A stretch of 64,000 nucleotides of DNA from positions 201,001-265,000 of the forward strand of contig NC_083348.1 in assembly GCF_019175385.1 (NCBI RefSeq). Reading direction: 5' to 3'. Below are positions 1-10,580 of this stretch, one piece after another (position 1 is the first letter of the stretch; every line of letters starts with the position of its first letter). The notes beneath the pieces are model-generated. The model had not been told where the DNA came from, did no database searches, and was given only the letters and a program-made list of their open reading frames with translations. The translations under genes and the position numbers were made by a program. Origin of the DNA: Lycium barbarum (taxonomy: Eukaryota; Streptophyta; Magnoliopsida; Solanales; Solanaceae).

Positions 1-670
1 TTCTTCTTTTTTTCCCCAAATGTCTTTGAAATTTTAATTAGAATCATTAAGTATCCCTTCTTACTAGTAGGGGAATTATATACACCTTAACTTACGTTAG
101 CCTATTCACTGCACACTGATATGAAATTTTTCGAGGTGTAACTATATATCATGACTATGATATTGCGGTACCTTATTAATCAGCATTGTGAAGAGATTGT
201 GATTTCTTTGTGGCTTATTATCTAGCCTTATTATTGATATTACTTGTGTGCCCTGGGTGGTACTGTATGGGACTGAATTGGTTGTTGATATTACATTGCA
301 TAGTATTCATACTCATTTCCATAATTCAGTGATATTGCATGGTTTTGGTATTGATGATGGTAAGTGAGAGAGTGTAGCCTCTGAGGTTTCTGCAGGAGAG
401 TGTAAAAGAAATATGAGAGTCTGTGATCCGAGGTCATTTATCGGAGTAGACTGAGTGTACGTTGCCCGAGGTTTCTTACCAGGAACGAATGAGTGTCCGA
501 TGCCCGAAGTCTTTGCCGGGATCATGAGAGTGGGACATGGACTTCGCGGGTCCCCATGGGCTGTGCTGCCGAGATGTGATGTTCCATCATCGGAGTACAT
601 GTGTACGGTGCATATGCACTGCATATATCATACCTACATTATTGCATTGCATTTTACCTATGATTTCGGT

Positions 671-842
671 GACATGTTGTGATACTATTGTGATATACTG
701 GTTCGGAATGATCATACTGAGACTTGGCATAGTTAGCTTTAGATGCTATAACATGGGTGATGACTTGTTATGATATAATTGTGATATACTGATTCAGATT
801 AGCCATAGTTGGATTACTTGCTATAATTATAGCAGTGATCTT
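671..842. repeat. Degenerate tandem duplication, about 91 bp x 2
   Basis: A unit starting gacatgttgtgatactattg at 671 recurs as gacttgttatgatataattg at 762, a period of 91 bp. Both continue into tgatatactg-g/attc and a catagttag/gg segment. The second copy is diverged and fades out near 842. Confidence 0.6.
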
Positions 843-1050
843 GGATTGGGAAAGCGTGGTATAGGGTGACCTTAATATGGGTCTCTAGGTTGGGTGAGTA
901 ATGAATACTAGAACGACGAGAGAACTTTCCCTAAAAGCAAGAGTGAATTTTGTTATGATAGTTGACTAGTGATACTTCAACATTGTTGCCTATTGTATGT
1001 TATATGAACTATAAGGTGAGTGGTAATGTAGTCAAGCAAATGAACCCTTA

Positions 1051-1090
1051 AGGAAGAGTTAATGGATATAAGGAAGAGTTAATGGATATA
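1051..1090. repeat. Perfect 20-bp tandem duplication
   Basis: The 20-mer aggaagagttaatggatata occurs twice head to tail with no mismatch. Confidence 0.9.
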
Positions 1091-1415
1091 AGAACCTTAT
1101 ATTTGTTGAGGCGAGTGGTAGGTGAGGTGTACTGTTGACTTAGTTTCGCCTACCATGGTTGTGTGTGAATTATTTTACTGTTATGTTGTTCTAATCATTG
1201 TTGGCCTATGATGCTTACCAGTACTAGTGTTGTACTGATACTACTCTTGCTACATCCGTTTTGGGGTGTAGAGTTTTTCAGGATATTGATTGATTGGAGT
1301 TTTCTAGAAGATGTACGGTGCCCTTCTTGAAGGCCTCCATCATTCTCATTCATAGATGGAGGTTGAGTCTTTATATTCATTTCTGTAATTAGTCTTCGAT
1401 CTTGTACTAATCTAG

Positions 1416-1479
1416 ACCAGGTCATGGGAAAGAGTCGTATTTCTTAAACCAGGTCATGGGAAAGAGTCGTATTTCTTAA
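1416..1479. repeat. Perfect 32-bp tandem duplication
   Basis: A 32-bp unit starting accaggtcatgggaaagag occurs at 1416-1447 and again at 1448-1479 without mismatch. The lack of divergence suggests a recent slippage or repair duplication in otherwise old sequence. Confidence 0.9.
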
Positions 1480-1918
1480 ATTGTTGTAAACATTTTCGCT
1501 ATTTTGTCTATATATAATGGTTTTACTTCTGCATTTTGATTATGTTATAATTGGAGATCAATGAACCTTGTTCTTTGCTTGCAAATGATTCTTTTTTTGG
1601 ATTAAGAGTTTGCCTACTAAGGTGGGAATGATAGGTGCCCGCGCGATCCTAAAATAGGTCGTGATAGAAAACTGCCAAAATTTAATAGGTTCTAATACCA
1701 TGAGTCAATAGGACTAGATACGTAGAATTTAGAATATTTTAAAGATCTTGTACTTGTGATTTAATCTTTTTCTTTAAGTGTGATTTAATTGAAATTGCTG
1801 TCAAATAGACCTTTTGGCTAGGTCCTTGATATGTACTTTTGGTCTCTGGATTACGCAAGGAATAAAAGAAAGTTAATTCGGTTTCAATATTAGATTGTTC
1901 TAGATTATCTTTTTTTAC

Positions 1919-2131
1919 TATTCCCTCGATTTAAAAGAATATTTGTTTCCTTTTTTGGCAACGGTTTAATTCTAATTTTCTATAGGTCACGTTTAAGACC
2001 ACAAGATTGAAGGACATTTTGGGATATTTTACATATTTTTAATTTAATACCACAAGATTCAAAAAACTTCTTTATTTTCTTAAACTCCGCGTCAGATCAC
2101 AACCACACAAATAAATTGAAACTGAAGGAGG
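1919..2131. mobile_element. Decayed Stowaway-like MITE
   Basis: The left edge reads ttccctcgatttaaaagaat. The right edge reads aaattgaaactgaaggagg, which on the other strand gives cctccttcagtttcaattt. These are imperfect versions of the CTCCCTCCGTTTCAATTT-type ends of plant Stowaway MITEs. The AT-rich interior has no coding capacity. I cannot see a clean TA duplication on both sides, so the boundaries are approximate. Confidence 0.45.
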
Positions 2132-2790
2132 TTTCTTTTTTTATTTATAGCATATCTAAAATTTTGACCAAGTTTGTGGTTGCCGCAACAATAAATATAT
2201 AGTTGCTTTTCATAGAAAGTGTTTTACTTAAAGTGGATTCACCTATGTGAATTCAGAATAATCGAGACACAAAACGATTATCGAACACCGGGTTAAAATA
2301 AAAAAATATAATTATAAGTGAAAGTCTATAAAAAGAAATATGATCCAGAGTTGTGATTGTACGTCGCACCCACCACTCATGTGTTGACTAAATCCATTCA
2401 TTGAGTCCACCTGAACCGTAGCAGACATTGTAAACCCCGGTCTATCTTATTCAAGTTATTCAAACTTGGTGTCAACTCAAGGTACTTTTAGCCAAACAAA
2501 CAAAAATTTATCCGCTTACAACCTTCTAATCACTTTTTTAGGCTTCTATAATTAAAAGATAATATATGTGCAACTAACGTCCATAGGAACTTTTTGCGGA
2601 CAAGAAGCATGTATCAGTTTCTTCTGCACTTTTCATCATAACACATCATATCTATATCTATTCATAATATTATAAAAGTACGAAAATTAAAACGTGAATG
2701 TTGATCGACCAAAATTTATACCCAAATTGACTCAGGCATTGCACTTCATATGTTGCATGATCAATACATTTTTGCTATAAGTATTCACAT
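2132..2790. other. Non-genic left flank of element A
   Basis: AT-rich sequence without a credible gene. The stretch near 2665-2720 (ataaaagtacgaa, then atgttgatcgacc) resembles 49434-49500 (attaaaagcacgaa, then atgttgatcgac). Both may be pieces of one Helitron-like family into which element A inserted. That link is weak inference. Confidence 0.4.
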
Positions 2791-2795
2791 ATTCT
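2791..2795. repeat. Target-site duplication ATTCT, left side of element A
   Basis: ATTCT lies directly before the TGTATA start of the 5' LTR and is repeated directly after the 3' LTR at 14724-14728. A 5-bp duplication is normal for Ty3/gypsy integration. Confidence 0.9.
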
Positions 2796-3521
2796 TGTAT
2801 ATGGTGAAAATCGGATATAAGGCAAACGGGTGGAACGAGGTACCGGAGAAAGGAATGAGAATGTGTCGGATACTATTCGCCTTTGATTGGGGTAATGCTT
2901 GGGCCGGGGCTGAGCGAGGGCACCGACTGATCTGCCTTCTGCGTCGTTGAAATGGCCAAGCCCGGTGACCCGAGCATTCATGGCCGTTGGTCCGTATAGC
3001 TATTGGTCCGAGTAGCCGTTGGTCCGTGCGGCCGTTGCACGCGGGTCACACGCCAGCAACGTCCTGTCATGGTCAACTACCCACCATGCGTGTGTCAGAC
3101 GGCGCCGTCAGTCCAATCCCACCAAATCCGTGCAGAGCTGTCCTTGTTACTATTATTCTATTAGTTCAAATCATATGAGACCCATGGTGGTCACACTATA
3201 AATAGAGCACATCCCCCTCCTTTGTAAGGGTTGGCTCCTTCACTTACCAAGAACATTCAAAATAAAATAGTTCATGCATACAATCTCTTTTTTAATAACT
3301 GATTCGGCCAAGGCCACTTGTTTGCATTTATATTGTGTCTATTCCATCAAGTATCTCACATTGTTTATAAACGTTTGTATTCATAACAAATCGCCATAAT
3401 TAGCCATTTTGTTGAAGAACTCTCACATATACGTTTTCTCCATCTAACATACATCAAGATCCAAGCACATATCTTATACCCATTTACAAATTTAATTGAT
3501 TATCCGATTTCGGGGTAAACA
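2796..3521 (+). repeat. 5' LTR of element A
   Basis: Begins TGTATATGG and ends GGGGTAAACA. It aligns along its length with 14000-14723 and with 34395-35120. The TATA box is at 3197-3204, and the primer site follows 3 bp after the end. Confidence 0.95.
3197..3204 (+). promoter_or_regulatory. TATA box of the element A 5' LTR
   Basis: TATAAATA sits about 325 bp before the LTR end and is conserved in the 3' LTR at 14399-14406, in the duplicate LTR at about 34795-34802, and in B-family LTRs (TATTTATA at 20760-20767 on the other strand). It is the expected RNA polymerase II promoter for the genomic RNA. Confidence 0.8.
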
Positions 3522-3524
3522 GTT

Positions 3525-3542
3525 TGGCGCCCACCGTGGGGC
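3525..3542 (+). other. Primer-binding site of element A
   Basis: TGGCGCCCACCGTGGGGC starts 3 bp after the LTR. This TGGCGCC-type site is usual next to LTRs of plant gypsy elements. Element B has the same site on the other strand at 31391-31407. I do not assign the tRNA. Confidence 0.85.
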
Positions 3543-3635
3543 TAGGATAATAGTGGTCTTTGGTCTTGATTTCTATCATATTCGTCAAAATCAAAAACAT
3601 CTCCATCTCCTGTCCGTATCCTCAAAAGCGGACTA

Positions 3636-5961
3636 ATGGCTGTCGTCGAACAATCTGGTCACGTCAACGACGCCGAGATCGTAGAAGAAAATGAAGGCAC
3701 CGGATCCCGGGGATTGCCAAACCCTGCTGACCCGAACCCCATTAATTTGAGGGAGGGTCTCAATCAACAGAACACCGCCATGCCGACCACCAATCCTCTA
3801 AATACCCACAATTCGGTTACTCTGTCCCGGACACAAGACCAAAGAGAACCTGGTGAACCGAACGACAATGTTAACTTACGTTTGATTTTGGAAAAGTTGC
3901 AGGAACAGAGATCGGCCATCACCGAGCAAGGAATCGCTATAGCCCGGCTGCAAAACGGAAGTAGTGAAACAGAGCCGGTGAGGGCAAAGGACGTAGCCGA
4001 AACTGGAAGGAACAAGCCACGGATTGTCGAGAGTAACGGTTCCGGAGCTGGTTCCTCCACTGAGGTTCTGAAGATGCTCGAAACTCTAGCAAAGCGGGTG
4101 GACTCGACCGAGAAGAGGGTCGAAACGTATAATTCCCGGGTGGATCAGATCCCGGGGGCTCCGCCTTTACTAAAAGGGCCAAACTCAAAAAGGTATATCC
4201 AAAGGCCTTTCCCTCCGAGCACGGCCCCGAAACTGATCCCAAAGAGGTTCAAAATGCCCGACATACAGAAATATGACGGCACAACGGACCCGCACGAGCT
4301 CGTAACCTCATACACTTGTGCCATAAAGGGTAATGATATGGAGGAAGATGAGATTGAGTCAGTATTGTTGAAAAAATTTGGGGAGACTCTGTCGAAGGGA
4401 GCACTGACGTGGTACGACCACCTACCCGAGCATTCGATCACTTCTTTCGAAATGCTCGCTGATGCATTCGTAAAGGCTCACGCGCGGTGCCAAGAAGGTG
4501 CAGTCCCGCAAGGCCGATATCTTCCGGATAACCCAAAGGGACGACGAGTTATTGCGTGAGTTCGTCAACCGGTTCCAGAGGGAACGGATGGAACTCCCCC
4601 CGGTTCCGGAGGAATGGGCCGCACAAGCTTTCACAAAGGGGCTCAACATGCTAAGTTCAGCTGCTTCGTCCAAATTAAAAGAAAATTTGCTGGAATATGA
4701 GGCTGTGACATGAGCCGATGTCCATAATAGATATGAATCGAAGATTCGGGTGGAGGATGACCAGTTCGAGCTCCCCCCGGTCCATCCAAAAAGGGATAGA
4801 AGTTTTGAAAAATCAAGAAAGGGGTACGAAACAAAGGCCGAATCATCGAAGGAAAGGTTTCAGCCATCGAAGGATAGGCAAAATTTCAGGTCGGAAAAGT
4901 CGAGGGAGAGCCCGAACCGTTTCACAGGTCGGGATAGCAAGCGGGTCGAGCGCCCGTCAAACAGCCGAGGGCTCTCGTTCAGGAGCGATGCCCGGAGCTC
5001 TGCTAGTAATAGGGGTCCACCAAAGATTTCGGAATACAACTTCAACGTTAGTACTTCCGGTCTCGTCTCGGCCATCGGCCGCGTCTCGGATGTAAGATGG
5101 CCGAAACCACTAAGGTCAGATCCAGGTCAACGGGATTCAAGCATGGTATGTGAATATCACGGAACCCATGGTCATTGAACCGAGGATTGTCGCCAGTTGA
5201 GGGAAGAGGTAGCCCGGTTATTGAAAAAAGGTCATCTCTGAGATCTGCTGAGCGAGCGAGCCAAAAACCATTACAAGGAAAGGGAAGCTCATCGAATGAT
5301 CGAGCCGGTGGAGCCCCAGCATACAATCAACATGATAATTGGGGGCGTCGATGTCCCTCGGGGGCCGGTAATGAAGCGAACCAAAATTTCTATTGTTCGA
5401 GAAAAGCGCACCCGAGATCACTTATCCGGGGGCTCTATCTCCTTCGATGACGAGGACACAGAGGGCATCATTCAACCGCACAATGATGCGTTGGTAATCT
5501 CTATACTTGTCTTTAAAACTAAGGTTAAACGTATTTTGATTGACCCAGGTAGCTCGGCCAACATCATCCGGTGGAGGGTGGTCGAACAGCTAGGGTTGCT
5601 TGATCAGATCGTACCGGCAACCCGGGTACTCAGCGGGTTCAATATGGCAAGCGAAACCACAAAAGGGGAAATCTCGCTGCCCGTAAACGTTGGTGGCACC
5701 ATTCAACAAACAATGTTCTACGTGATCGAAAGGGACATGATGTATAATTCTTTGCTGGGAAGACCCTGGATACATAGCATGAGGGCAGTACCCTCAACAC
5801 TGCATCAGTTGCTGAAATTCCCCACCTCAGAAGGGGTTAAAACCATCCGAGGTGAGCAGCCCGCAGCAAAGGAAATGTTCGCAGTCAAGGAGGCGGCGCC
5901 CCGGCCCAAGGAGCTGACTCAGGAAGTGAGGGGTGTTACCGGAGGGGAGGTCCCCCAATAG
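3636..5961 (+). pseudogene. Element A gag-protease, broken
   Basis: Encodes the capsid (gag) polyprotein and aspartic protease of the retrotransposon. The start at 3636 matches the start of element B gag, and both begin M-A-x-V-E-Q-S-G-H. A capsid domain with the YDGTTDP...W(Y)DHLP pattern spans about 4255-4620. A zinc knuckle at 5149-5190 has the form C-x2-H-x4-H-x4-C (CEYHGTHGH, then TEDC). The protease motif IDPGSSAN lies near 5539-5562 with Asp at 5542-5544. Damage specific to this copy: a frameshift near 4483, TGA at 4711, TGA inside the knuckle at 5176 (an Arg codon in element B) and TGA at 5239. The reading frame then runs to TAG at 5959, which element B shares. Confidence 0.9.
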
Positions 5962-5967
5962 CAACCA
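5956..5967 (+). promoter_or_regulatory. Candidate leaky UAG (TMV-type) between protease and reverse transcriptase
   Basis: The stop reads CAA TAG CAA CCA with pol in the same frame directly after it. UAG followed by CAR-YYA is the known type I read-through context of tobacco mosaic virus. Element B has CAA TAG CAA TCA at the same place. Other stops I checked in the two gag-pol regions are copy-specific. Function as a recoding site is inference. Confidence 0.6.
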
Positions 5968-8900
5968 AAGCACACCGGGCCAGATCCGGTTTATGAAGAG
6001 GATGATTTCGGGATACCCATATCTTTTGTCATGTCGGATGACTCGGACGCAACCAAGTCAACCGTAGAGGAGCTGGAGCAGATTATCCTGTTCGAGTTCT
6101 TACCGAATAGAAAGGTATACCTAGGCACGGGGCTTACCCCGGAGCTCAGGCGCAAATTAATTGAGTTTCTTCGAGCTAACGCCGATTGCTTTGCATGGTC
6201 GCATGTGGATATGACAGGTATATCACCGGAAATAGCATCTCACAGGCTCAACTTGGATGCGAAATTTCCCCCGGTGAAGCAAAAAAGATGGCCAATGGCG
6301 GAGCCAAAACACGCCTTCGTGAAAGACGAGGTAACAAAGCTTTTAAAAATAGGTTCCATTCGGGAGGTGAAATACCCGGATTGGCTTGCTAACGTGGTGG
6401 TGGTGCCCAAAAAAGGTAATAAATTTCGAATGTGTGTCGATTATAAGGATTTAAACAAAGCATGCCCGAAGGATTCATTTCCATTGCCTCACATCGATAG
6501 AATGATCGATGCGACGGCCGGGCATGAAATGTTAAGTTTTCTCGATGCTTACTCCGGGTATAACCAAATCCGGATGCACCCGGAGGATCAAGAGAAAACA
6601 TCCTTCATCACCCGTTATGGGACTTACTGTTATAATGTCATGCCTTTCGGATTAAAAAATGCCAGTGCAACTTACCAACGCCTAGTTAATGGAATGTTCG
6701 AAGAACAAATACGGCAAACGATGGAAGTTTATGTTGACGATATGGTTGTTAAGTCCCTGGAAACATAGGACCATTTAAAGCATTTGCAGGAAACCTTTGA
6801 TGTGCTCCGCAGATACAACATGAAGCTCAACCCAGAGAAATGTGCCTTCGGGGTGAGGTCCAGTAAGTTTCTGGGTTTCATGGTGTCAAACCGGGGAATT
6901 GAAATCAACCCGGACAAGATCAAGGCCATCGAGGTCGTGAACAACATAAAGGGGGTACAGAAGCTCACCGGGAGGATAGCGGCGCTGAGTCGCTTCATAT
7001 CGAGATCCTCGGACAAGAGTCACCGTTTCTTTTCTTTGCTCAGGAAGAAGAATGACTTCGCTTGGACACCGGAGTGCCAAGAAGCTCTACGGGAGCTGAA
7101 GAGGTACTTGTCCAGCCCCCCGTTGCTGCACACGCCGAAGTGCGACGAGCCGCTTTTCCTCTACCTAGCTGTTTCCAAAGTAGCGATAAGTGGCATTTTG
7201 GTCCGAGAAGAATCAGGTACGCAGTTCCCTATCTATTACGTGAGTAGAACTTTGGGGGATGCGGAGACCCGTTACCCCCATTTGGAAAAATTGGCATTAG
7301 CACTGGTAAGCGCTTCTAGAAAGCTCAAACCTTATTTTCAATGCCACCCCATATGTGTAGTGACCACTTACCCTTTGAAAAACATCATGCATAAACCGGA
7401 ATTGTCAGATAGGTTACCAAAATGGGCTGTAGAAATTAGCGGTTACGACATCGAGTATAAGCCTCGAACGGCCATCAAATCCCAAATCGTGATCGATTTT
7501 GTGGCAAATTTTACCCCGGCTACGGTCCCCGAGGTCGAAAAGGAACTTTTGCTGACCTCGGGAAAGACCACGGGCATTTGGTCCCTACACACGGACGGGG
7601 CCTCGAACCTCAGAGGTTCCGGACTAGGGATTGTCCTTAGGACCCCGGCCGGGGACGTCATTCGACAGTCCGTTAGAACTGCTAAGCTGACTAATAATGA
7701 ATCCGAGTACGAGGCTATGATTGCAGGTTTGGAATTGGCTCGAGCATGGGAGCCGAAATAATCGAGGCAAAGTGCGACTCGCTTTTGGTCGCAAACCAGG
7801 TTAACGGCATGTTCGAGGTAAAAGACAAACGGATGCAGAGGTACCTCGAAAAAACCCAAGTGGTGCTTCATCAATTTGAAGAATGGACCATTCAGCACAT
7901 ACCGAGGGAGCAGAACAGCGAAGCCGATGCATTAGCAAGTTTGGGATCCTCGGTCGAGGGGGAGGAAGTCCCCTGGCGAAGTGTTTGGGCCCCGGTGAAA
8001 CGGAATACGTGATGAGAGAGGTACACAAGGGAACTTGCGGTAACCACTCCGGTGCAGAAGCTCTGGTTCGAAAAATTATCAGGGCCGGTTATTACTGGAA
8101 CCGGATGGACGAAGACGTGAAAAGTTTTATCCGAATATGTGACCGGTGTCAGAAGCATGCTCCGATGATTCACCATCCCGGGGAGCTGCTGCATTCGGTG
8201 ATCTCTCCTTGGCCTTTCATGAAGTGGGGAATGGACATCGTGGGTCCGTTACCTCGGGCACCAGGTAAGGCCCGTTTCATTTTGTTTATGACTGACTATT
8301 TTTCTAAATGGGTTGAAGCGCAGGCCTTCGAAAAGATAAGAGAGAAGGAACATCGACTTCATATGGGATCATATCATCTGCCGTTTCGGCATCCCCTCCG
8401 AGATAACTTGTGATAATGGTCCTCAGTTCGTGGGTGGCAAGGTCAACAATTTTCTCGAGAGATTGAAGTTCAAGAAAATCGTGTCAACCCCGTATCACCC
8501 ATGCGCAAACAGACAGGCAGAATCCACGAACAAAACGATAATCCAAAATCTGAGAAAAAGACTCGAAGCATCGAAGCACCATTGGAGGGAGATATTGCCG
8601 GAGGTGTTGTGGGCTTACAGAACCACATCCAAATCGAGCACCGGGGAGACCCATTCTCATTGGTTTACGGGGACGAGGCCCTTATCCCCGTGGAGGTTGG
8701 CGAACCGACCCTCCGTTTCAGGTATACCACCGAGGAGTCAAACGAGGAGGCCATGGCCGTGAAGCTCGACCTCACAGATGAACTACGCGAAAGCGCGTCG
8801 GTCCGCATAGCGGCCCAAAAACAGAGGATGGAAAGATACTACAACCGAAGAACTAACTTCCGGCATTTCCAAGTTGGGGATTTAGTACTTCAAAAAGTTA

Positions 8901-9067
8901 CCTTGCACGCCAAGAACCCCAACGAGGGAAAGCTGGGTCCAAACTGGGAAGGCCCGTACAAGATAACCGGTATAATAGGCAAAAGATCGTACCAATTGGA
9001 GTCCATGGACGGGCAGCGTCTGCGTAATAACTGGAACGTGGCCCATCTGAAGAGATACTACTGCTAA
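5962..9067 (+). pseudogene. Element A pol: RT, RNase H, archaeal-type RNase H, integrase; broken
   Basis: Pol polyprotein that would copy the RNA into DNA and integrate it. Reverse transcriptase runs from about 6270, with FLDAYSGYNQI near 6538 and the catalytic YVDD at 6730-6741. A degenerate gypsy RNase H (FLYLAVSK in place of a normal catalytic Asp block) follows near 7150. A second RNase H starts near 7575 with all four acidic positions visible (HTDGAS, NNESEYEA, KCDSLL, SEADAL). The integrase has an HHCC finger (CDRCQKH near 8141), catalytic Asp in GMDIVG and CDNGPQF, Glu in QAEST, and a C-terminal GPY-type end (GPNWEGPYKI). Damage: TAG at 6766, frameshift near 7745, a deletion of roughly 230 bp near 7972 relative to element B, and frameshifts near 8350 and 8650. 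No chromodomain is visible. Confidence 0.92.
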
Positions 9068-9710
9068 GGTATGGTCTCCCCGTATTCTCTTATTAACTTT
9101 TCTCTTTTGCAGGAAGTCAAGAGCGGGATAAAAATTAGAATCTAGGCCTGAAAACACGTATTGCACTCTTTTCCTTAGTACGGTTTTGTCCCAAAAAGGG
9201 TTTTCCGACAATGTTTTTAATAAGGCAACAAGTACAACGTGTTACTGAACAAATATGAAAGGCGAGTATCCGGATACCCGATGTCACATCCTCCGATTGG
9301 GGACATAACAACACTCACCCGACCTCGGAGCTTGGATAAGTGCTAGGGGAGTACTATGCCCGCACCAAACATGACCCCGATCAAGGTAGACGGAGAAGCT
9401 CAACGTTTGCTACGGCAAAACTAAGGCCCGGCCACCGGCCATAGCCTTCGATGTAAGGACCAAACGATCATAATGAATCGTGTCCCAGTTTGGTACGGCA
9501 AAACTAAGGCCCGGCCACCGGCCATAGCCTTTGATTTAAGGACCAAACGATCATAACGAATCGTGTCCCATTTTACATTTGCTACGGCTAAGAAATAAAG
9601 AGTTAAAATTCTCATATGTATAAACTTCTTGCAAACGCAAAGATATCAAAAGTTGGGATAACAGCTTTCTATTAAATATACTTTGCTCGGTTGATAACCA
9701 CCGTTTTGAG
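9068..9710 (+). other. Spacer between pol and aORF in element A
   Basis: Non-coding. It holds a tandem repeat at 9411-9592 and ends in a copy of a roughly 30-bp word (ttaaatatactttgc, then cggttgataaccac). The same word recurs right after the inverted promoter segment, near 10219-10250. Confidence 0.7.
9411..9592 (+). repeat. Tandem repeat, 83-bp period, with internal hairpin
   Basis: Units starting tacggcaaaactaaggcccg at 9411 and 9494 are nearly identical; the second is extended by about 16 bp. Each contains the self-complementary ggcccggccaccggcc. Element B has the equivalent pair on the other strand at 25095-25263. Confidence 0.85.
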
Positions 9711-10224
9711 TTTCTCCGGTACCTCGTTCCACCGGTTTGCCTTATATCCGATTTTCACCGTATACAGATAGCCCCACACTTCCCGGATCTCCGATCTATC
9801 AGAGTAACGGGGAGTGGATAACTTCTGAAACCGGCGGTTCCGTTAGCTCGTCGTTATCTTCTCGTTATGGCGCCAACAGTTGCATAATGCTTCCCCTTTT
9901 GTTGGCCACGTGTCTCGCCCTGGGTGGTCTGCTTCTGCCAACCACCTTTTGTACGTCGTTTTGAGTCGCTTCGCATTAATGATGGGGGCACGTGGCGCCG
10001 TCTGATTGGTCGTCCTCGGTAACCGTTCCTCTTCCATGCCTATATAAGGCCCTTTACCCCTTCATTTTATCATTTTCACGATTTGTTCTTCTTCAACTCC
10101 ACTCCATCTCTGCGTTCTTTCTCCTTGCACCACACACAATTAACTCCACATTTGATCTTCTTATTGATTCATTGCTTCATACTACGTGCAAAAGAACCCA
10201 ACTTTGTCACCATTTTTGTTAAAT
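9711..10224 (+). repeat. Inverted copy of aORF promoter plus first bases of the LTR (arm 1)
   Basis: This is the reverse complement of about 13547-14055. It contains the start of the 3' LTR (about 55 bp), the polypurine region and the aORF upstream region including its TATA box. It is flanked on both sides by the same roughly 30-bp word (near 9673-9702 and 10219-10250). Element B lacks the insert at this place. A template switch during reverse transcription is the simplest origin (inference). Confidence 0.9.
10041..10049 (+). promoter_or_regulatory. TATA box in the inverted promoter copy
   Basis: TATATAAGG is followed by the same CCCTTTACCCCTTCATTTTATC leader region that precedes the aORF (compare 21401-21409 in element B). 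It points rightwards, towards the 3' end of the aORF, so a transcript from it would be antisense to the aORF. Confidence 0.6.
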
Positions 10225-10580
10225 ATACTTTGCCCGGTTGATAACCACTGTATTTCGATACTGCCTCATTCGCATACCCTACGCCGGGTACCGTGGTCGA
10301 AATTCGACAAAGGCAACGAGATCACAATGATCCATGCCAAAATTTGATAAGCCACCGGCCCCTAAATGTCGAATAAGACCTACGGGCACGGTGAATTAAC
10401 GACTACGAGTCGACTTGTCCTAGAACGGACCAACAATTATATCAAAAATAATAGCGAGCATTCAAACGAAGAAACAGGAAAAGGACATTCTTTATATATA
10501 CAAGGGGTCCTTTTTACATCAAAAATCAAAATCCTACGAAGGCAAAAAACAAAAACAGAAGACGAAACACAAGCCCTATG

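Larger units (their letters stand above)
1..1650. other. Non-genic, LTR-like retroelement debris
   Basis: No reading frame here looks like a real protein. Composition and phrasing (repeated catatgcac/tgcattgcat words, a cgaggt-ttcttaccagg-like stretch near 470-560, short tandem duplications) resemble the long LTR interior of Solanaceae Ty3/gypsy elements. I find no paired LTR, primer site or TSD in the window. The longer open frames at 313-773 overlap on both strands and match nothing recognisable. Retroelement origin is inference. Confidence 0.35.

Noticed and set aside
313..773. Overlapping frames on both strands near the window start
   Set aside because: They overlap each other, match no family and lie in LTR-like sequence.
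9068..9420. env-like gene downstream of pol in element A
   Set aside because: No open frame with a signal peptide or membrane segments; the spacer is non-coding and the extra gene is antisense.
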